Of a DNA stretch of 64,000 bases, positions 7,840 to 16,514 are shown in pieces. The stretch is from Tersicoccus mangrovi (GTDB lineage Bacteria > Actinomycetota > Actinomycetes > Actinomycetales > Micrococcaceae). The stretch lies in assembly GCF_036881825.1 (NCBI RefSeq), contig NZ_JBAJMW010000001.1:372001-436000 (forward strand). Reading direction: 5' to 3'. Each line of letters opens with the position of its first letter. The first letter of the stretch is position 1. Below the pieces are notes generated by a model that was not told where the DNA came from, did not search any database, and was given only the letters and a program-made list of their open reading frames with translations. Made by a program: the position numbers and the translations under genes.

Positions 7840-9761
7840 CCGGCGTCCGCCTCGACCAGCAGGGCGTCGTCCGGCGTCGTGATCGGCGGCGCGCCGGGTG
7901 CCGTGCCGGCCGCCTCGGCCCGAACCGCTGTCGCGGCGTGCCGCGCGTCGACCGCGGCGCACACCGCGTGCAGCAGCATCAGGTGCATCTCCTGCACGAC
8001 CGACGTGCTGCTCGCGTCCACGGCCAGCGCCTCGTCGGCGGCGTCGGCCAGCGGGTTGGGGCCGGGCCCGGTCAGCGCCCACACGTGCATCCCGCCGGCG
8101 TGGGCCCGTTCGGCCGCGGCGATGATGTTGGGGCTGCGGCCGCTGGTCGAGAGCAGGACGACGACGTCGCCGGGCCGCCCGTGGGCCTGCACCTGCCGGG
8201 CGAACACCTCGGTGACGCCGTAGTCGTTGCCGATCGCGGTGAGGCTGGACGTCTCGGCGGACAGGCAGAGGGCGGACAGGGGCGTCCGCTCCCCCTCGAA
8301 CCGGCCGACCAGTTCGGCGGTGAAGTGCTGCGCTTCCGCGGCGCTGCCGCCGTTGCCGGCCACGAGCACCCGACCCCCGCGCCCGAGCAGCGCCGCCAGT
8401 TGGGCGCCCCAGCGGTCGACGACGTCGGCGTGCGCGGAGGCGTCCGTGACGGCCCGCTGCAGCTCGGCGAGGTGGTCGGTGATCCACTCGCGGGTTCCCG
8501 TGCGGGGCCGGTGCTGCCGGGCGCCGTGGGCCTGCAGCACCTGCTCGTAGACCGTCTCGGTGCTCTCGGCGATCCGGTCCCAGCCGAACAGGCGCTCGAC
8601 CCGGTCGCGGCCGGCCCGGCCCATCCGGGCGGCCAGGCCGGGGTCGTCGAGGATCCGGCGCAGGGCAGCCGCGGTGGCGTCGACGTCGCGGGGCGGCACG
8701 AGCAGGCCGGTGACGCCGTCCTCGACGCTGTCCAGCAGGCCGCCCACGGCGGAGCCGACGACGGGCCGCCCGCACGCCGCCGCCTCGAGCGGGACCATGC
8801 CGAACGGTTCGTACCAGGGGGTGCAGGCGACGACGTCGGCGGCGGCCAGCAGCGCCGCGGCACCGGGGCGGTCGACCCGGCCGTGCAGCACGACCCGGTC
8901 CTCGACGCCGAGCTCGCGGGCGAGGGCGGCCAGCCGCACGACCTCGGGGTCCTCGTCCAGCGCCGCGGCGTCGGGGCCGCCGGCGATGTGGAGGACGGCA
9001 CTGCCGAGAACGGAGTCGCCGAGAACGGAACTGCCCGAGACGGCGTCATCCGTCGCGGCGAGCGCGGCGAGGACGGTGTCGACGCCCTTGCGCTCCACGA
9101 GCCGGCCGAGGGCGACGATGCGGGCGGGCTCGCCGGCCTCGTGCGGCGGCGGGTCGGTGGGGGCGAACGCGGTCAGGTCCACGCCGCAGGGCACGACGGC
9201 CACCCGGTCGGGGTCCGCGCCGAGGGCCATCAGCTCGCGCTTCTCGTCCTCGCACGTGGCGAGCACCGCGTCGGCCGCGCCGAGCAGAGCGGTCTCGGCG
9301 GCCAGCCGGTGCGCGGGACTCGTGTCGGCCAGGCCCTGGTGCCGGCGTTTGACCGCGCCGAGGGCGTGGAACGTCTGCACGAGGGGCAGCTGCAGGGCGT
9401 CGGCGGCCCGGCGCGCGGCCAGCCCGGACATCCAGAAGTGGGCGTGGACGAGGTCCGGTGCGCCGTCGGCGATCCAGGCGCGGGTCAGCCAGCGGCCGAA
9501 CTCGTCCATGAAGGGGGCCAGCTCGTCCTTGGGCAGGGCGTGGGCCGGGCCGGCGGGCACGTGCACGACGCGCACGCCGGCCGTCAGCTCGACCGCGTCC
9601 GGCAGGGCGTCGTCGTCCCGGCGGGTGTAGACGGTGACGGCGTGGCCGCGGGCGGCCAGCGCGGAGGCCAGCTGGGCGACGTGCACGTTCTGCCCGCCGG
9701 CGTCGACGCCGCCGAGGGCGGCCAGGGGGCTGGCGTGTTCGGACACCATGGCGATCTTCAT
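7836..9761 (-). CDS. Fusion of GT4 glycosyltransferase and GmhA-type phosphoheptose isomerase
   Basis: 641 residues with two complete domains. Residues 1 to about 415 are a GT4 GT-B enzyme: MVSEHASPLAALGGVDAGGQN at the start, HAHFWMSG, and PWYEPFGMVPLEAAACGRPVV with the E-x7-E sugar-nucleotide motif. Residues from about 425 to the end are a SIS domain with GNGGSAAEAQHF at about 469-480, LSTSGRSPNI and a late H-containing helix (VQEMHLMLLHAVC), the pattern of GmhA, which turns sedoheptulose 7-phosphate into D-glycero-D-manno-heptose 7-phosphate. GmhA is normally a free protein of about 190 residues. The ATG at 9761 has GGAAAGGTGAG upstream and sits on the previous stop (ATGA). A repeated GSSVLGDSVLGSAVL stretch near residue 240 lies in a variable loop. 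Confidence 0.85.
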   Translation of the reverse strand: MKIAMVSEHASPLAALGGVDAGGQNVHVAQLASALAARGHAVTVYTRRDDDALPDAVELTAGVRVVHVPAGPAHALPKDELAPFMDEFGRWLTRAWIADGAPDLVHAHFWMSGLAARRAADALQLPLVQTFHALGAVKRRHQGLADTSPAHRLAAETALLGAADAVLATCEDEKRELMALGADPDRVAVVPCGVDLTAFAPTDPPPHEAGEPARIVALGRLVERKGVDTVLAALAATDDAVSGSSVLGDSVLGSAVLHIAGGPDAAALDEDPEVVRLAALARELGVEDRVVLHGRVDRPGAAALLAAADVVACTPWYEPFGMVPLEAAACGRPVVGSAVGGLLDSVEDGVTGLLVPPRDVDATAAALRRILDDPGLAARMGRAGRDRVERLFGWDRIAESTETVYEQVLQAHGARQHRPRTGTREWITDHLAELQRAVTDASAHADVVDRWGAQLAALLGRGGRVLVAGNGGSAAEAQHFTAELVGRFEGERTPLSALCLSAETSSLTAIGNDYGVTEVFARQVQAHGRPGDVVVLLSTSGRSPNIIAAAERAHAGGMHVWALTGPGPNPLADAADEALAVDASSTSVVQEMHLMLLHAVCAAVDARHAATAVRAEAAGTAPGAPPITTPDDALLVEADAG

Positions 9762-10717
9762 CGGCTCACCTTTCCCAGGAGGTCGTCCCAGTCGGTCAGG
9801 AAGCGGTCGAGGCCGTAGTGGGTCAGCGCGTGCGCGCGGCCGGCGGCACCGGCGGCGCGGGCCTCGTCCGGCTCGTCGAGCCAGCGGCGCGCCTGCCCGG
9901 CCAGGGCGGTCAGGTCGTTGGTCAGCAGCCCGGCCTCCGGCGGCACCGCGCGGGGCCCCTCGGTCGTGGAGAGGCCGAGCACGGGCAGGCCGAGCATCAT
10001 CGCCTCGATCAGGGCGAGGCCGAGGCTCGTCCACCGGTACGGGTGCAGGTACGCGCGGTGGCTGCCGAGCGCGTCGTGCAGCCGGTGCTGGGGGTAGTTC
10101 TCGTGCAGCTGCCAGCGGCGACCGGGTGCCGAGTCGGCGAGGGCGTCCATGCCCATTCCGTAGACGTCGACGGGCAGGTCGACGGCGAGGTCGGTGACGA
10201 TGTCGGTGCCGGCCACGCGGCCGCGGCGCACCGGCTCATTGACGACGACGGCCAGGGATGCCGTGTCCCCCGTGTACCGCGCGCCGGGGTCGATCACGCC
10301 GTGCTCGATGACGTGGGTGGGCGCGTCCCCGTTGTCCCACATGACCCGGTTGAAGTGGGTGACGTGGACGATCGGGATGGCGGTCTGCTCGGACAACGGG
10401 TGCCGGGAGGTGACGGCGTGGCCGCGCGGGGCGTCGTGCTCGACGTAGACGGCGGGCAGGTCGCGCCCCGGACGGCGGCCGGTCCACCGCTCGGCCAGCT
10501 CGACCTCCTCGGGCCGCTGCAGGACGACGAGATCGATCGCGGTGTCGGCGAGCTCCTCGGGGCTCAGCTCGACGGCGTTCTCCGGCCAGTCCCAGGTCTG
10601 CGCGCGGCCGAGCCCGTCGCGGGACCGGTCGGGCAGCACGGGCAGCAGGTAGGTGTGGCGGCCCTGCACGAAGGCGGTGGACCAGGAACCGTGCACGTGC
10701 CAGGTCAGGGTGCGCAC
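9758..10717 (-). CDS. Glycosyltransferase, GT4-like (GT-B fold)
   Basis: 319 residues. The N-terminal half starts with WHVHGSWSTAFVQGRHTYLLPVLPD and has VYVEHDAPRGH; the C-terminal half has VYGMGMDAL, HRAYLHPYRWTSLGLALIEAMMLGLPVLGL and a family-typical EAM...GLPV region. This resembles glycosyltransferases found in actinobacterial heptose/glycan clusters; donor and acceptor are unknown. The start is GTG at 10717, with GAGGAGGTG six bases upstream; it overlaps the end of the previous gene by 13 bases, and its own stop overlaps the next ATG. The order of overlaps shows one polycistronic message. Confidence 0.75.
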   Translation of the reverse strand: MRTLTWHVHGSWSTAFVQGRHTYLLPVLPDRSRDGLGRAQTWDWPENAVELSPEELADTAIDLVVLQRPEEVELAERWTGRRPGRDLPAVYVEHDAPRGHAVTSRHPLSEQTAIPIVHVTHFNRVMWDNGDAPTHVIEHGVIDPGARYTGDTASLAVVVNEPVRRGRVAGTDIVTDLAVDLPVDVYGMGMDALADSAPGRRWQLHENYPQHRLHDALGSHRAYLHPYRWTSLGLALIEAMMLGLPVLGLSTTEGPRAVPPEAGLLTNDLTALAGQARRWLDEPDEARAAGAAGRAHALTHYGLDRFLTDWDDLLGKVSR

Positions 10718-11859
10718 GAGGGCACCTCCTCGGTCGTCGTCGTGGGTGTCGTCGTCCGGTTCGTCGTCAGCGCGGCGACCGCGGCCACGACGTCGGCGCC
10801 GCCCACCTCGCTCAGACACGGGTGGCCGGGGACGGGGCACTCACGGGCGCGAGTGTCGCGGCAGGCGGCGTGCTGGTAGCCGAGCAGGACGGTGGGCACC
10901 CCGTGCGGCGCCCAGCGTTCGGCGGGTACGACCGGGGAGAACAGGCTGACAACGGGTGTGCCGACGGCGGCGGCGAGGTGGGCGGGACCGGTGTTGCCGA
11001 CGACGACGCACGCGGCGGCGTCGAGCACGGCCGCCAGCTCGGCCAGGGAGGTGCGGCCGGCGATGCTGACGATGGTGGCGTCGGGCGCGCATGCCAGGGC
11101 CCGGGCGACGACGTCGGCGCACCGGTCCGCCTCGGCCGGGCCGCCCGTGACGACGACGGTCCGGCCGGCGGCGGCGAGGCAGACCGCCAGGGTGGCGGCG
11201 TGCTCGGTGGTCAGCGCCCGGGAGGGAACGGAGGCGCCGGGGTGGAGGACGACGAAGCCGCGCCGGTCGGCGTCCACAGCACCGGTGTCCAGGCCACCCG
11301 GCAGCAGAACGTCGGGCAGCAGCTCGTCCGGGAGCAGGCCGGCGGGGATGCGCGGCAGGGGTCGGCGCACCGCGAGCGCGGTGCCGCCCGGCCCCGGATC
11401 CGGGGCGCCGGCGGCGAGCGCCAGGGCGAGCGCGGCCTCGGCCTCGTGGCCGCCGCCCGGGGGCGCGTCCCGCCGGTGCCGGACGTCCAGCAGCGAGCCG
11501 GGATAGTCCTCGCTCGTCGCGGCGACGTGGCCGATCCCGGCGAGCCGGCAGAGCAGGGCCATCGGCAGCGGGCTCTGGTGGAAGGAGGTGAAGATCACCG
11601 CGGCGTCGTACTGCCGGGCGGCGAGATCCTCGACGAGCGCGCGGGTCGCTTCGGCGTCGACCGGCGGCGGCGCGAACCCGGACCAGGGAGCGTCGAAGAC
11701 GAGGACGTCGGCGACGTCGGGCAGCAGCCGCCCGGCCGCCGCGCCCGCCGGCGAGGCGAGCAGGTCGACGTCCCCGAGCCCGGCGAGGGCGCGGATGGCC
11801 GGACCGGTCAGCAGCACGTCGCCGTCCGAGTCGAGGCGGACCGCCAGGATGCGCCCCAC
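10705..11859 (-). CDS. Glycosyltransferase family 9, heptosyltransferase-like (second copy)
   Basis: 384 residues. The GT9 opening is GRILAVRLDSDGDVLLTGPAIRAL (SDGDVLL replaces the more common GLGD) and the C-terminal site is FVVLHPGASVPSRALT plus ACVVVGNTGPAHLAAAVGTPVVSLFSPVVPAERW, the ADP-heptose-binding region of WaaF/WaaC-like proteins. Shortly after comes a cysteine-containing tail (YQHAACRDTRARECPVPGHPCLS) also found in LPS heptosyltransferase II-like proteins. With the other GT9 gene it gives two candidate heptosyltransferases in one operon. The start is the GTG at 11859; it lies 2 bases after the stop of the fusion gene upstream and its ribosome binding site is weak, so coupling is likely. 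Confidence 0.8.
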   Translation of the reverse strand: MGRILAVRLDSDGDVLLTGPAIRALAGLGDVDLLASPAGAAAGRLLPDVADVLVFDAPWSGFAPPPVDAEATRALVEDLAARQYDAAVIFTSFHQSPLPMALLCRLAGIGHVAATSEDYPGSLLDVRHRRDAPPGGGHEAEAALALALAAGAPDPGPGGTALAVRRPLPRIPAGLLPDELLPDVLLPGGLDTGAVDADRRGFVVLHPGASVPSRALTTEHAATLAVCLAAAGRTVVVTGGPAEADRCADVVARALACAPDATIVSIAGRTSLAELAAVLDAAACVVVGNTGPAHLAAAVGTPVVSLFSPVVPAERWAPHGVPTVLLGYQHAACRDTRARECPVPGHPCLSEVGGADVVAAVAALTTNRTTTPTTTTEEVPSCAP

Positions 11860-11861
11860 CG

Positions 11862-13580
11862 TCAGGCCCCCGCCCGCGCGGTCCTCGTCGCGGCGTCCTG
11901 CGTGGCGCCGGACTCCGGTGCAGCACCCAGCGCGTGCGTGACGGCGTCGAGCAGATCGCGGGCCACGCCGGGTGCGGCCGCGACCTCGGCGGGCAGGGTG
12001 ACGTCGGTGGGCACGAGGATGCCGCGCGCGCCGGCGGCCTGTGCGGCCTCGACGTCGGCGCCGATGTCCCCGATCACCACGCACTCGGCCGGGTCGACGC
12101 CGAGGTCGGCGGCGGCGGCGAGGACGAGCCCGGGTCGCGGCTTGCGGCACGCGCACCCGGCCTCGGGCGCGTGCGGGCAGACACGCACGGTGTCCAGTCC
12201 GCCCACCAGCTCCGCGACACGCGCGTTGACCGCGTCCACCTGGTCCCGGGTCAGCAGGCCGCGGCCGATGCCGGACTGGTTGCTGACCAGCCCGACCGCC
12301 AGACCCGCGGCGCGGACGCGGCGGACCGCCTCGACGGCGCCGGGCATCAGCTCGACGCGCTCCGGGTCCCCGTTGTAGGGCACGTCGCGCACCAGGGTGC
12401 CGTCCCGGTCGACCAGGACGGCGCGCACGGGTCGCGGCCACGGACCGGTGCGCCGGTGGGCCAGGATGCCGCGCACGTGGTGGGCGACGGCGGCGGCGGG
12501 GATGGTGGCGCTGGTCAGGGCCATCCGCGTCAGTTCGTCGCGGTACCCGGGATCGCCGGGGCGCGGGCCGGGCGTCATCCGCAGCCGCAGGAACCGGCCG
12601 GTCAGCCCGGCCCAGGCCAGGGCGCCGGCCGCGAGGGTGACCAGACCGGCGCGGCGGGCGAGGGCGCGGCCGGCGGTCGGATCCGGTGCCGGCACCGTCC
12701 GGGCGATCGCCCCGCCGGCGAGTCCGTCGAGGGCGACGGCGGCGCCGAGCACCCCGATGGCGGCTGCGGCGACGGTCGCGAGGTGCCAGCGGAATCCGCC
12801 GGCGGGAGCGTCGGCACGGTCACGCCACTGCGGGCCGTGCAGCCGGCGCATCAGGGCGTCGTCGGCGTTGCCGGCCTGCACCCGGTGGCTGACCCACGCG
12901 TCGGCCGGCCGCACCGGGTGGAGGATGGTGCGTTCGCCCCGGCGCAGCGTCCAGCCGGCGTCGCGCACGCGCAGGGCGAGGTCGGCGTCCTCCCGGAAGG
13001 CGCGAGGGAAGCGTTCGTCGAAACCAGCGACCTGTGTGAGCGCGGAGACCCGGTAGGCCATGTCCGCGGTCGCCCAGTCGGCGTCCATCAGGGCCGCGGT
13101 GTTGCGCTCCCAGTCGGTGGGCCGGCGGTCCGCGGGCAGCGGGACGTGGATCCGGCCCTGCGTGGCGGCGTCGGCCGGTCCGCAGGCGGCGAGGTCGGCG
13201 GCGAGCCCCTCGGCCCATCCGGCGGGCAGTTCGACGTCGTCGTCGAGAAAGGCGATCCACGCGACGCCGGTGCGGGCAGCCACGCGCCAACCCCGGTTCC
13301 GGGCGGCGGCCGGGCCACGGCCGTGCCCCCGGACCACGGTCAGCGGCACGTCCGTGCCGTCGGCGGCGCGCACCGCGAACGACGGGGTGAGCGCCTCGAC
13401 GTCGCCCCGCCGGTCGTCGACGACCACGACGGCGGCCGGGGCGGAAGGTGCCTCCGCGGCGCCGGCGAACTGCGCGGCGAGCGTGTCCAGCAACCGCTGC
13501 AGACTCGGGCGCCCGACCGACGGGATGACGACGGCGTACGAGGGCGCGGCGAACCGCGTCGTCGAGTCGGCCGCCGTCAC
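11862..13580 (-). CDS. Fusion of GT2 glycosyltransferase and GmhB-type heptose bisphosphatase
   Basis: 572 residues. The GT2 domain (about 14-270) has VVIPSVGRPSLQRLL, GRGPAAARNRGWRVA, FLDDDVELP and FDERFPRAFREDADLALRV. Two hydrophobic stretches around 290-360 may be a membrane hairpin. The HAD domain starts near 385 with VDRDGTLVRD, then VSNQSGIGRGLL and a zinc-type loop CPHAPEAGCACRKPRPG, followed by VVIGDIGADVEAAQAAG; this is the signature of D,D-heptose 1,7-bisphosphate phosphatase GmhB, which is normally a free protein of about 190 residues. It supplies the step between the two HldE activities. GTG at 13580 overlaps the carbamoyltransferase stop (GTGA). The C-terminal 25 residues are low complexity. 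Confidence 0.85.
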   Translation of the reverse strand: MTAADSTTRFAAPSYAVVIPSVGRPSLQRLLDTLAAQFAGAAEAPSAPAAVVVVDDRRGDVEALTPSFAVRAADGTDVPLTVVRGHGRGPAAARNRGWRVAARTGVAWIAFLDDDVELPAGWAEGLAADLAACGPADAATQGRIHVPLPADRRPTDWERNTAALMDADWATADMAYRVSALTQVAGFDERFPRAFREDADLALRVRDAGWTLRRGERTILHPVRPADAWVSHRVQAGNADDALMRRLHGPQWRDRADAPAGGFRWHLATVAAAAIGVLGAAVALDGLAGGAIARTVPAPDPTAGRALARRAGLVTLAAGALAWAGLTGRFLRLRMTPGPRPGDPGYRDELTRMALTSATIPAAAVAHHVRGILAHRRTGPWPRPVRAVLVDRDGTLVRDVPYNGDPERVELMPGAVEAVRRVRAAGLAVGLVSNQSGIGRGLLTRDQVDAVNARVAELVGGLDTVRVCPHAPEAGCACRKPRPGLVLAAAADLGVDPAECVVIGDIGADVEAAQAAGARGILVPTDVTLPAEVAAAPGVARDLLDAVTHALGAAPESGATQDAATRTARAGA

Positions 13581-15214
13581 GGGGCCGCCCGGAAGAGGTC
13601 GGTGCGGCGCACGAGGTGCGGGCCGAGGACGAGCGCCGCGACGGGCGCGGAACCGAAGAGCTCGAGCGCGTCGCGCGGGTCGTCGACCATGGGCCGGCCG
13701 GCGGTGTTCAGCGACGTGTTGACGACGACGGGCACCCCGGTGCGCTCGTCGAACGCACGCAGCAGGGCAGCGATCCCGGCGTTGTCCTCGTCGCTGACGG
13801 TCTGGATCCGCGCGGTGCCGTCCACGTGGGTGACGGTGGGGATCTTCTCCCGCCACGGCTCGGCGACGTCGTGCACGAAGAGCATGTACGGGCTCGGAAT
13901 GGGCCCGCCGCTGAAGATCTCGCTCGCGCGGTCGGCCAGCACCATGGGCGCCACGGGACGGAACTGTTCGCGGCCCTTGACGTCGTTGAGCCGCTCGAGG
14001 TTCTCCGCGTGGATCGGGTTGGCGATGAGCGAGCGGCGGCCGAGCGCCCGCGGCCCGAACTCGCTGCGCCCGTCGAACCAGGCGACGACGCCGTTGCCGG
14101 CGAGCACGTCGGCCACCTCCCCGGCCAGGTCGTCCGGCGTCGTGAACGGGACCTGCGCGGTGGTCAGCCAGCCGGCCAGCTCGTCGTCGGTCCAGCTGCG
14201 CCCGAGCGCGGCGGTCGGGGCGGGCACGATCGTGTCGCCGCCCTCGGCGGCCAGGTGCAGCGCGGCGCCGAGCGCGGTGCCGGAGTCCCCGGCGGCGGGC
14301 TGGACCCACACGTCGTCGAACGGCGACTCCCGCCAGATCCGCGAGTTGGCCACACAGTTCAGCGCGGTGCCGCCGGCCATCGTGAGATACCGGTCCCCGG
14401 TCTGGCCGTGCAGCCAGGTGGCCAGGTCCACGAGCGTCTCCTCCACGACGGCCTGGACGGAGGCGGCGAGGTCGGCGTGGTCGCCGCCCCACGTGCCGTC
14501 GTCGATGCGCGCCGGCGCGAACCGCGTCCAGTCGGGGGCCTGCGCCCGGAAGCCGCCGTCGCCGGTGGCGTGGACGATCTCGCGCAGGTCGTCGAGGAAC
14601 CGCGGCGTCCCGTAGGAGGCCAGGGCCATGACCTTGAACTCGTCGCTGGACCGCTCGAAGCCGAGGTGCCCGGTCAGCGACTCGTAGAGCAGGCCGAGCG
14701 AGTCCGGCAGCTCCTGGCGGTACAGGATCTCGAGCTTGCCGTTCTCGTACCGGCCGGCCAGGTGGGAGTGGGCCTCACCGCGGCCGTCGACGACGAGCAC
14801 GCTGCCCGTCGGGTACGGGCCGGCCAACCCCGAGGACGCCGCGTGGGCCACGTGGTGCTGGACGAAGTGGACCGTGTCGGCGCGCAGGCCTGGCAGCGAC
14901 TCGGCGAGGAAGCCGGGAGCACGCCGGGCGTAGTCGACGCGGATCGGGTCGTACGGATCGTCCGGCATGTGCGCGGCGATCGCCGGATCGAACGAGTACC
15001 CGACCGCGTCGAGGTCCTCCGGCCGCAGCCCGGCCTCGCGCAGCACCCACCGCATCGCCTGCTCGGGCAGCTCCCACGCCGAGAACGGCACGGGCCGCTT
15101 CCCGTGCTTGCGCCGGGAGAACCGCTCCTCCTCCGCGGCGGCGACCACGTGTCCGTCGATGACCAGGGCAGCCGCGGGATCGTGGAAGATCGCGTTGACA
15201 CCGAGAACCTTCAT
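13577..15214 (-). CDS. Carbamoyltransferase, NodU/TobZ family
   Basis: 545 residues, full length for the family. The N-terminal Kae1-like domain has VNAIFHDPAAALVIDG, AAAEEERFSRRKHGKR, and the metal-binding HHVAHAASS near 120-128; later motifs are GGTALNCVANS, GRSEFGPRALGRRSLIA and NTSLNTAGRPMVDDP in the C-terminal YrdC-like acceptor region. Such enzymes use carbamoyl phosphate and ATP to place an O-carbamoyl group on a sugar or antibiotic. As first gene of the heptose operon it probably carbamoylates a sugar in the surface glycan. Its stop overlaps the next start (GTGA). Promoter elements upstream are unclear. Confidence 0.85.
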   Translation of the reverse strand: MKVLGVNAIFHDPAAALVIDGHVVAAAEEERFSRRKHGKRPVPFSAWELPEQAMRWVLREAGLRPEDLDAVGYSFDPAIAAHMPDDPYDPIRVDYARRAPGFLAESLPGLRADTVHFVQHHVAHAASSGLAGPYPTGSVLVVDGRGEAHSHLAGRYENGKLEILYRQELPDSLGLLYESLTGHLGFERSSDEFKVMALASYGTPRFLDDLREIVHATGDGGFRAQAPDWTRFAPARIDDGTWGGDHADLAASVQAVVEETLVDLATWLHGQTGDRYLTMAGGTALNCVANSRIWRESPFDDVWVQPAAGDSGTALGAALHLAAEGGDTIVPAPTAALGRSWTDDELAGWLTTAQVPFTTPDDLAGEVADVLAGNGVVAWFDGRSEFGPRALGRRSLIANPIHAENLERLNDVKGREQFRPVAPMVLADRASEIFSGGPIPSPYMLFVHDVAEPWREKIPTVTHVDGTARIQTVSDEDNAGIAALLRAFDERTGVPVVVNTSLNTAGRPMVDDPRDALELFGSAPVAALVLGPHLVRRTDLFRAAP

Positions 15215-15266
15215 GGTCCGCAGTGTACTGATTATCAGACGGCTGCATAACCGCTTCCGGAGGCGT

Positions 15267-15282
15267 TTGTCCGATTGGACAA
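15267..15282. terminator. Small hairpin between the alcohol dehydrogenase and the glycan operon
   Basis: TTGTCC and GGACAA form a perfect 6-bp stem with a 4-base loop in the 90-base gap upstream of the carbamoyltransferase. It may end the dehydrogenase transcript, though there is no U-run after it, or act as a regulator site for the operon. Confidence 0.3.
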
Positions 15283-15304
15283 GTGCTCCGGGATGTGCCG
15301 GGTC

Positions 15305-16408
15305 TCAGGTCGTCAGGGTCACGACGGCACGTCCGCGGATCCTGCGGTCGGCGAGATCGCGGTAGGCCTGCCCGGCGTCGGCGAACGCGTACCGATCGGT
15401 CACGAGGTCGTCGAGCCGGATGCGCCCGGAGGTCACGAGGTCGAGCACGGCGGGCATGTCGACGGAGGCCCGTGCCCCGAACGAGCCGAGGATCTGGATC
15501 TTCCGGCGCACGACGCGCGCGACGTCGAACTGAGCCTCCACGCCCACCGGGGCGATGCCGACGAGCACCACCCGGCCGCCGTCGTCGACGACGTCCACGG
15601 CGGTCCGCACGGTCGGCGCACTGCCGAAGGCCTCGAAGGCGACGTCGACACCGTGGCCGTCGGTGAGGCCGCGGACCGCCTCGAGGGCGTCCTCGGTGCG
15701 GGAGTTGACGGTGTCCGTCGCGCCCACCCGCCGGGCGAGGGCGAGCTTCTCGTCGTCGATGTCGATCGCGATCACGCGCGAGGCGCCGTGCGCGACCGCC
15801 ATCTGGATGATGTTCAGGCCGATGCCGCCCGCGGCGACGACGGCCACCGTGTCCCCCTCGGTCACCTTCCCGACGTTGTGCACCGCGCCGTAGCTGGTGA
15901 AGACGCTGCACCCCAGGACGGCGGCCGCATCCAGCGGGATCTCCTCGGGCAGCCGGAAGACGGCCGTGGCGGGCACGACCGCGTGCTCGGCGAGCCCGGC
16001 CATCGAGTACATGGCCACGGGGCTGCCGTCCTCGGCCGAGAGCCGGGAGGAGCCGTCGTAGAGCTGGCCCCTGAGCCGGTTCTTCGCGAAGAACGTCTCG
16101 CACAGGTCCTCCCGCCCGCGGTCGCACTGGCGGCAGGACCCGCACGGCATGATGAAGCTGCAGACCACCCGGTCCCCCACCTCGAGGCCCGTGACGCCCT
16201 CGCCGAGGGACTCGACCCAGCCGGAGATCTCGTGGCCGAGCACGCACGGCGTCGGGAACGCGACCTCGCCCTTGATCACGTGCAGGTCGGTGTGGCACAC
16301 ACCGCAGGCCGCGACCCGGACGCCCACCTCCCCCGCCTTCGGCGGATCCAGGAGGACGTCGCCCTCCCGCAGATCGCTGCCGACGGTGTCCAGGACGTGT
16401 GCGCGCAT
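15305..16408 (-). CDS. Zinc-dependent alcohol dehydrogenase (MDR family)
   Basis: 367 residues. Catalytic-zinc residues CGVCHTD (Cys35) and GHE (His59, Glu60), structural-zinc cysteines 89, 92, 95 and 103 in CGSCRQCDRGREDLC, and an NAD(P)-binding loop VAAGGIGLNIIQMAVAHGA. The late DIDDEK suggests NAD preference. This is the class that oxidises primary or aromatic alcohols; the substrate is not determined. AAGGAGG stands just before the ATG at 16408. The location between a pyruvyl transferase-like gene and the glycan operon gives no clear functional link; a role in aryl-alcohol use near the paa genes is conceivable. Confidence 0.85.
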   Translation of the reverse strand: MRAHVLDTVGSDLREGDVLLDPPKAGEVGVRVAACGVCHTDLHVIKGEVAFPTPCVLGHEISGWVESLGEGVTGLEVGDRVVCSFIMPCGSCRQCDRGREDLCETFFAKNRLRGQLYDGSSRLSAEDGSPVAMYSMAGLAEHAVVPATAVFRLPEEIPLDAAAVLGCSVFTSYGAVHNVGKVTEGDTVAVVAAGGIGLNIIQMAVAHGASRVIAIDIDDEKLALARRVGATDTVNSRTEDALEAVRGLTDGHGVDVAFEAFGSAPTVRTAVDVVDDGGRVVLVGIAPVGVEAQFDVARVVRRKIQILGSFGARASVDMPAVLDLVTSGRIRLDDLVTDRYAFADAGQAYRDLADRRIRGRAVVTLTT

Positions 16409-16514
16409 GCCGCCTCCTTGCGTAGCTGATGGTCAGGACCACTGTTCCCGATCACGCTGCCCACGTCGAGAGGGCCGTGCGACGAGGCACGATGCGTCCG
16501 GCGCCGCAGCAGCG

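Noticed and set aside
4272..15214. LPS core biosynthesis locus of a Gram-negative bacterium
   Set aside because: The rest of the window (PTS layout, PaaR, RamB-like regulator, codon and start usage) is actinobacterial, and no lipid A, Kdo or outer-membrane genes are seen.
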